The position numbers and the translations under genes are program-made. From positions 1 to 8,669 of the forward strand of contig JBDSAJ010000330.1 of the NCBI GenBank assembly GCA_039922235.1: a stretch of DNA of 8,669 bases, given 5' to 3'. The notes below the pieces were generated by a model. The model was not told the origin of the DNA and made no database searches. It saw only the letters and a program-made list of their open reading frames with translations. This stretch comes from Umezawaea sp039922235 (GTDB taxonomy: Bacteria; Actinomycetota; Actinomycetes; Mycobacteriales; Pseudonocardiaceae). Every line of letters begins with the position of its first letter. Position 1 is the first letter of the stretch. This document shows positions 4,955 through 8,669 of this stretch, piece by piece.

Positions 4955-5559
4955 CGATCCGGTTGCTGCTGGCCGACGACCAGGAGCTGATCCGGCAGGC
5001 GCTGGGCGTGCTGCTAGACCTCGAACCGGACTTCGAGGTGGTGGCCTCGGTCGGCCGCGGCGACGAGGTGACGGCCGCGGCGCTGGCACACCGCCCGGAC
5101 GTCGCACTGCTGGACATCGACATGCCGGGGCTGGACGGGCTCGCGGCGGCCGCCGTGCTCACCGCACAGGTGCCCGACTGCCGCGTGGTCATCCTGACCA
5201 CCTTCGGCCGCACCGGCTACCTGCGCCGGGCGATGGAGGCAGGCGCACTCGGTTTCGTCGTGAAGGACGCCCCGGCCGCCACGCTCGCCGACGCGATCCG
5301 GCGGGTCGCGGCAGGCGAGCGGGTCGTGGACCCGGTGCTGGCCGCGGCCACCCTCGCGGCAGGCGAGTCGCCGCTCACCGCCCGCGAACGCGACGTGCTC
5401 ATCGCCGCCCGCTCCGGCGCCACCGTGGCCGAGATCGCGGCTCGGCTGTACCTCGCCGAGGGCACCGTGCGGAACTACCTGTCCGGGGCCACCACCAAGA
5501 CCGGCACCCGCACCCGGCTGGAGGCCCTGCGAGTGGCCGACGAGCGCGGCTGGCTGTAA
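4951..5559 (+). CDS. NarL/LuxR-family response regulator
   Basis: ATG 4951 overlaps the kinase stop as ATGA, so this is the cognate regulator. The 202-residue protein has a receiver domain (about 2-118) with the acidic pair D9/D10 (LLADDQ), phospho-acceptor D55 (LLDIDMPG), T83 and K105 (VVKDA). A C-terminal LuxR helix-turn-helix (about 138-202) follows, with SPLTARERDVL at 140-150 and the recognition helix around VRNYLSGATTK. All conserved receiver residues are present, so it should be phosphorylated by the adjacent kinase. Targets are not visible, though a TGTC/GACA cluster upstream of the operon is a candidate autoregulatory site. The gene ends 17 nt from the convergent LysR gene with no clear hairpin between. 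Confidence 0.95.
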   Translation: MTIRLLLADDQELIRQALGVLLDLEPDFEVVASVGRGDEVTAAALAHRPDVALLDIDMPGLDGLAAAAVLTAQVPDCRVVILTTFGRTGYLRRAMEAGALGFVVKDAPAATLADAIRRVAAGERVVDPVLAAATLAAGESPLTARERDVLIAARSGATVAEIAARLYLAEGTVRNYLSGATTKTGTRTRLEALRVADERGWL

Positions 5560-5576
5560 CCCCTCCGGACGAGCCA

Positions 5577-6497
5577 CTAGCTGCGGCGCGCTTCGATCCG
5601 GCGGCCAGCTTCGGCGAACACCGACCGCAGCCAGGCGTGCTCCGGGTCGCGGTCGTGCACCGGGTGCCACCACAGCGCCTCGGTGAGGCGCAGGGCGTCG
5701 AACGGGCACGGCAGGGCGCGCACCTCGCCGCCGAACGTGAGGCGCGGTGCCAGTTCGGCCTGCACCAAGGCGATCCGGTCGGTGCCCGCGATCAGCCACG
5801 GCAGTGCCAGGAAGCTCTCCGCCACGAGCTGCACGCGCGGCTCGACGCCGAGCATCTGGAGCTGGCGCGAGGCGGGGGTGAACGCCGAGGGCGCGTGGTA
5901 GGTCAGCACCCACGGCAGCTCGGCCAGGTTCGCCATGGTGATCGTGTCGCCGACGGCGGTGTTGGACCGCGCGACCAGGACCCTCCAGTCGTCCGTCCAC
6001 AGGTCGAGGTGCGGCACGTCGGAGACGAACCCGTGCGGCATCACCAGCCCGTCCACCATCCGCAGGGTCTCCTCGGCGGCGTCGATCATCGGTGTGGTGT
6101 ACCGGTCGAACCGCAGCCGCACGTGCGGCGCCGTCTCGTCCAGGATGCGGCCGACGTGCTCGCCGACCACCGCCATCGGGTAGTCCGACACCAGCACCGA
6201 GAACGTGCGCTGCGACGACGCCGGGTCGAACGCGGGCTCGCTGGCGAACACCCGCTCGATGCCCGCGAGCGCGGTCCCGGTGCGTTCGCGGAGCTGCACG
6301 GCCAGTGGTGTCAGCTCGTAGCTGTTGCCGACGCGGGTGAGCAGCTCGTCGCCGAAGTGGCGGCGCAACCGGGCCAGCGACGCGCTGAGTGCGGGCTGGC
6401 CGAGTCCGAGCCGGGCGGCGGCACGGGTGACGCTGCGCTCGCGCAGCAGGTGGTCCAGCGGCACCAGCAGGTTCAGGTCGAGCGTGGCCAGGTTCAT
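5577..6497 (-). CDS. LysR-type transcriptional regulator of the divergent catabolic operon
   Basis: Start ATG 6497 has GAGGAG 7 nt upstream and begins the canonical MNLATLDLNLLVPLDHLLRE; the longer open frame upstream is non-coding. 306 residues is the usual length. The N-terminal winged helix-turn-helix (about 6-65) contains SVTRAAARLGLGQPALSASL and RRHFGDELLTR. A periplasmic-binding-protein-like effector domain (about 92-300) follows. The N-terminal pattern LDLNLL with PLDHLL resembles the NodD/NahR/PcaQ-like branch, many of which sense aromatic compounds. It is divergent from the FAH-cyclase-monooxygenase genes with an 85-nt shared region carrying repeated CATC/GATG half-sites, so it most likely regulates that operon and itself, with a pathway substrate or intermediate as inducer. 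Confidence 0.95.
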   Translation of the reverse strand: MNLATLDLNLLVPLDHLLRERSVTRAAARLGLGQPALSASLARLRRHFGDELLTRVGNSYELTPLAVQLRERTGTALAGIERVFASEPAFDPASSQRTFSVLVSDYPMAVVGEHVGRILDETAPHVRLRFDRYTTPMIDAAEETLRMVDGLVMPHGFVSDVPHLDLWTDDWRVLVARSNTAVGDTITMANLAELPWVLTYHAPSAFTPASRQLQMLGVEPRVQLVAESFLALPWLIAGTDRIALVQAELAPRLTFGGEVRALPCPFDALRLTEALWWHPVHDRDPEHAWLRSVFAEAGRRIEARRS

Positions 6498-6508
6498 CGG
6501 CAGCTCCT

Positions 6509-6558
6509 CATCGACCCGACTGATGACCGACATCATGAACTTCGACTTCCCTGATGTC
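6509..6558. promoter_or_regulatory. LysR/catabolic operon intergenic operator: CATC/GATG half-site array
   Basis: The 85-nt region between the divergent starts holds CATC at 6509, GATG at 6522, CATC at 6531 and GATG at 6553. Two stronger inverted repeats result: TGATG-N5-CATCA (6521-6535, a 15-bp LysR-box-like dyad) and GACATCA-N16-TGATGTC (6529-6558). Such paired dyads are how LysR-type proteins usually contact a recognition site and an activation site. Binding by the adjacent regulator is inference. Confidence 0.55.
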
Positions 6559-6582
6559 CACGGCCGGGCCCAGGGTGGGGAC

Positions 6583-7503
6583 ATGCCCAACGACGTGTTC
6601 GCCCTCGGTGTGCTGTCCGCCGGGGAAGCCCCGCCCTTCACCGCCCTCGTCGTGGACGACCGCGCGCGGGAACTGCCCGAGAGCGTCACCGAGCTGCTGG
6701 CCGACTGGGACGCGGCACTCCCCCGGCTGCGCGCGCTGGCCGCGGCACCCGAGGGCTGGCGACCGCTGGACGGCCTCGCCGTGCACGCCCCGGTCGCACC
6801 CCGGCAGGTCCTCCAGGCGGGCGCCAACTACCGCACGCACGTGATCGACCTGGCGGTGAAGCACGCTTCGGGCAAGCCCGAGGAGCAGGTGCGTGCCGAG
6901 GCCGCGGCGATGATGGACCGCCGGATCGCCGAGGGTGAGCCGTACTTCTTCCTCGGGCTGCCCACCGTGGTCGCGGGTCCGCACGACGACCTCGTGCTGC
7001 CCGCGTACTCCGAGCAGCACGACTGGGAGCTGGAACTGGCGGCCGTGATCGGCAGGCCCGCGTTCCGGGTGGCCCCCGAGCACGCGCTGGAGCACGTGGC
7101 CGGCTACACGATCGTCAACGACGTGACGACGCGGGACCTGGTGTTCCGCCGGGACATGCCGGAGATCGGCACCGACTGGTTCCGCGCGAAGAACGCACCC
7201 GGTTTCCTGCCGACCGGCCCGTGGCTGGTGCCCGCCGAGTTCGTGCCCGACCACCCGACGATCACGTTGCGGCTCAACGGGGACGTCATGCAGGACGAGT
7301 CCACGAAGGACATGGTCTTCGACGTCGCCGCGCTGGTCGCCGCCGCTTCGCGGACCGTGCCGCTGCTGCCCGGCGACCTGGTCCTCACCGGCAGCCCGGC
7401 CGGGAACGGCCTGCACCACGGGCGGCTGCTGCGCACGGGCGACGTCATGGAGGGCACCATCACCGCGCTGGGCACCCAGCGCGTCCGGTGCGTGGCCCCG
7501 TGA
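6583..7503 (+). CDS. Fumarylacetoacetate hydrolase (FAH) family protein
   Basis: ATG 6583 is chosen: GGTGGGG sits just upstream and the FAH N-terminal region begins there. An in-frame ATG at 6535 would add 16 residues but lies inside the operator. The 306-residue protein shows the FAH signature GANYRTH (80-86), metal ligands E149 and E151 (DWELELA) plus D180 (VNDVTTRDL), and the C-terminal TGSPAGNG (269-276) counterpart of TGTPxGVG. Family knowledge: Mg/Mn-dependent C-C bond hydrolases, decarboxylases or isomerases acting on beta-diketo or 2-oxo acids from aromatic ring cleavage. It is the first gene of a LysR-controlled operon and overlaps the cyclase gene by 4 nt (GTGA). Role: probably a late hydrolytic step; substrate unknown. 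Confidence 0.92.
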   Translation: MPNDVFALGVLSAGEAPPFTALVVDDRARELPESVTELLADWDAALPRLRALAAAPEGWRPLDGLAVHAPVAPRQVLQAGANYRTHVIDLAVKHASGKPEEQVRAEAAAMMDRRIAEGEPYFFLGLPTVVAGPHDDLVLPAYSEQHDWELELAAVIGRPAFRVAPEHALEHVAGYTIVNDVTTRDLVFRRDMPEIGTDWFRAKNAPGFLPTGPWLVPAEFVPDHPTITLRLNGDVMQDESTKDMVFDVAALVAAASRTVPLLPGDLVLTGSPAGNGLHHGRLLRTGDVMEGTITALGTQRVRCVAP

Positions 7504-8468
7504 CCGGCGGGCTGGACCGGACCGATCCGGAAGGCGCCATCGCCGAGGCGGCGAAGCACTGCTCCAACGCCGGGCGCTGGGGCGAGGACGACGTGATCGG
7601 CACGCTGAACTTCCTCGACGAGGCCACCAGGGCGTCGGCCGCCGAGCTGATCCTGCGGGGCGCGGCGTTCTCGCTGGCCCAGAGCTTCGACGCCGACGGT
7701 CCGCAGAAGGGCTGGCGGCGGCGCACGAACCCGGTCCACACGATGCTCGACACCGGACTGGACGCCGAGCGCGGCACGCAGGGGTTCCCGCACGGCATCG
7801 GCGGTGCGGACGACGTGGTGTTCATGCCGTTGCAGGCCTCCACGCAGTGGGACGGCCTCGGCCACATCTTCGACCACGGCATGGCCTACAACGGCCGCCG
7901 CGCGGGCGACGTCGTCACGAGCCTCGGCGACGCCGTCACCGGCATCGAGACCGTGGCGGGCCTGATCGCGGGCCGCGGCGTGCTGCTCGACGTCGGCCGG
8001 GTGCTGGGTTCCGACGGCGAACTGCCCGACGGCTTCGCCATCACCGCGGAGCACCTGGACGCCACGGCTGCCGCGCACGGCGTGCGGGTGCGGCGCGGCG
8101 ACCTGCTGTGCGTGCGCACCGGGCAGCTCGCGCGGGCCCGCCGCGACGGCTGGGGCGACTACGCGGGCGGACCGGCACCCGGCCTGTCGTTCACCACCGC
8201 GCGGTGGCTGCACGACAGCGAGATCGCCGCCATCGCCACGGACACCTGGGGTTTCGAGGTGCGCCCCAACGAGTTCGACCACGCGTTCCAGCCACTGCAC
8301 CAGGTCGCGATCCCCCACATCGGGCTGTTCCTCGGCGAGATGTGGGACTTCGACGCGCTCGCGGCCGACTGCGCCGAGGACGGCCGGTACGAGTTCTGGC
8401 TGACCGCCGCGCCCATCCCGGTGACCGGCGCGGTCGGCGCCCCGGTCAACCCCATCGCGGTCAAGTGA
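7500..8468 (+). CDS. Cyclase family protein (PF04199-like metal-dependent hydrolase)
   Basis: GTG 7500 overlaps the FAH stop (GTGA), giving 322 residues. The sequence has the family features N-terminal RWGEDDVIGTLNFL (26-39), VVFMPLQASTQWDGLGHIF (106-124), LLDVGRVLG (162-170), RRGDLLCVRTG (198-208) and a C-terminal LHQVAIPHIGLFLGEMWDF (266-284). The equivalent of the HxGTHxDxPxH metal motif of kynurenine formamidase and isatin hydrolase reads QASTQWDGLGH (112-122): both first histidines are Gln, with Asp118 and His122 kept. The longer COG1878 branch commonly has this STQWDGLGH form, as far as I recall. Family members hydrolyse cyclic or acyclic amides or act as lactonase/cyclase. The neighbours suggest opening of an oxidised ring, but the substrate is not evident. 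Confidence 0.88.
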   Translation: MTGGLDRTDPEGAIAEAAKHCSNAGRWGEDDVIGTLNFLDEATRASAAELILRGAAFSLAQSFDADGPQKGWRRRTNPVHTMLDTGLDAERGTQGFPHGIGGADDVVFMPLQASTQWDGLGHIFDHGMAYNGRRAGDVVTSLGDAVTGIETVAGLIAGRGVLLDVGRVLGSDGELPDGFAITAEHLDATAAAHGVRVRRGDLLCVRTGQLARARRDGWGDYAGGPAPGLSFTTARWLHDSEIAAIATDTWGFEVRPNEFDHAFQPLHQVAIPHIGLFLGEMWDFDALAADCAEDGRYEFWLTAAPIPVTGAVGAPVNPIAVK

Positions 8469-8481
8469 GAAGGAGGCACTG

Positions 8482-8669
8482 ATGCCCGCTGTCAGCAGCG
8501 TGCTCGTCATCGGCGGCGGGGCCGCGGGAACGGCCACCGCCATCCTGCTCGCCGAGCGTGGTGTGGCCGTCGACCTGGTAGAGGTCAAGCCGGACGCGAC
8601 GACCACCGGATCGGGGATCACCTTGCAGGGCAACGCCTTGCGCGTGCTCAGACAGCTCGGCGTGTGGGA
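8482..8669 (+). CDS. FAD-dependent monooxygenase (N-terminal 62 codons, cut by window end)
   Basis: ATG 8482 follows AGGAGG (8471-8476) with 5-nt spacing, the strongest ribosome site in the window, and lies 13 nt after the cyclase stop. The visible protein begins with a Rossmann dinucleotide-binding motif, VLVIGGGAAGTATAILLAERG, ending in an acidic residue at the second strand (VDLVE). It continues with TGSGITLQGNALRVLRQLGV, typical of the group A flavin monooxygenases (p-hydroxybenzoate hydroxylase/PheA type). These hydroxylate aromatic rings using NAD(P)H and O2. As third gene of the operon it would be the ring-oxygenating step. The GD and DG motifs that confirm the family lie beyond the window. 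Confidence 0.88.
   Translation, partial: MPAVSSVLVIGGGAAGTATAILLAERGVAVDLVEVKPDATTTGSGITLQGNALRVLRQLGVW

Noticed and set aside
3521..5107. 528-codon minus-strand open frame opposite the two-component operon
   Set aside because: It is rich in Arg, Pro, His and Gly with no domain, and mirrors three overlapping genes with clear motifs on the plus strand; an effect of high GC.
5560..5576. Terminator between the convergent response regulator and LysR genes
   Set aside because: The 17-nt gap contains no inverted repeat of useful length.
7104..8633. 509-codon minus-strand open frame opposite the FAH and cyclase genes
   Set aside because: No recognisable motif, no ribosome site, and it spans several well-supported plus-strand genes; a shadow frame.

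Overview
High-GC actinobacterial chromosome. The evidence is strongly G/C-ending codons, GTG starts, GTGA/ATGA overlaps and an actinobacterial-style type I-E CRISPR repeat. The gene content (glycopeptide-type glycosyltransferase, DesK-like two-component system, secreted SGNH esterase) would suit Pseudonocardiaceae such as Lentzea, Saccharothrix or Amycolatopsis relatives, but the genus is inference.

Layout. 1-339 is the C-terminal end of a secreted-type SGNH/GDSL (CE2-like) esterase, followed by a perfect 15-bp hairpin. 340-1089 is sparse: a possible coding remnant, a second hairpin, and a small secreted two-cysteine protein on the minus strand. 1090-1380 is a small TPR-like protein that looks leaderless. 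1519-1729 is a tiny CRISPR array with three repeats, a decayed fourth repeat and three 33-nt spacers; no cas gene is in view. 1743-2978 (minus) is a family-1 glycosyltransferase. Upstream of it, at 3040-3060, is a perfect inverted repeat that matches the rifamycin-associated element (RAE) as I remember it, so this is most simply read as a rifampicin-inducible rifamycin glycosyltransferase (antibiotic inactivation). Directly behind the RAE lies a fossil fragment of a zinc alcohol dehydrogenase, marking a recombination scar.

3384-5559 (plus) is a tightly overlapping three-gene unit: a four-helix membrane protein, a DesK-type sensor kinase and a NarL/LuxR-type response regulator. A cluster of TGTC/GACA half-sites lies just upstream. 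It converges on a LysR-type regulator (5577-6497, minus), which is divergent from a catabolic operon: an FAH-family hydrolase, a cyclase/metal-dependent hydrolase family protein, and the start of an FAD-dependent monooxygenase that runs off the window. The order fits oxygenation of an aromatic or heterocyclic ring followed by hydrolytic steps, under LysR control through repeated CATC/GATG half-sites in the shared intergenic region. The substrate cannot be read from this sequence.

The strongest signal in the window is the RAE-glycosyltransferase cassette. Next are the orphan CRISPR mini-array onto which its 3' end runs, and the LysR/FAH/cyclase/monooxygenase cluster with its Gln-substituted cyclase motif.
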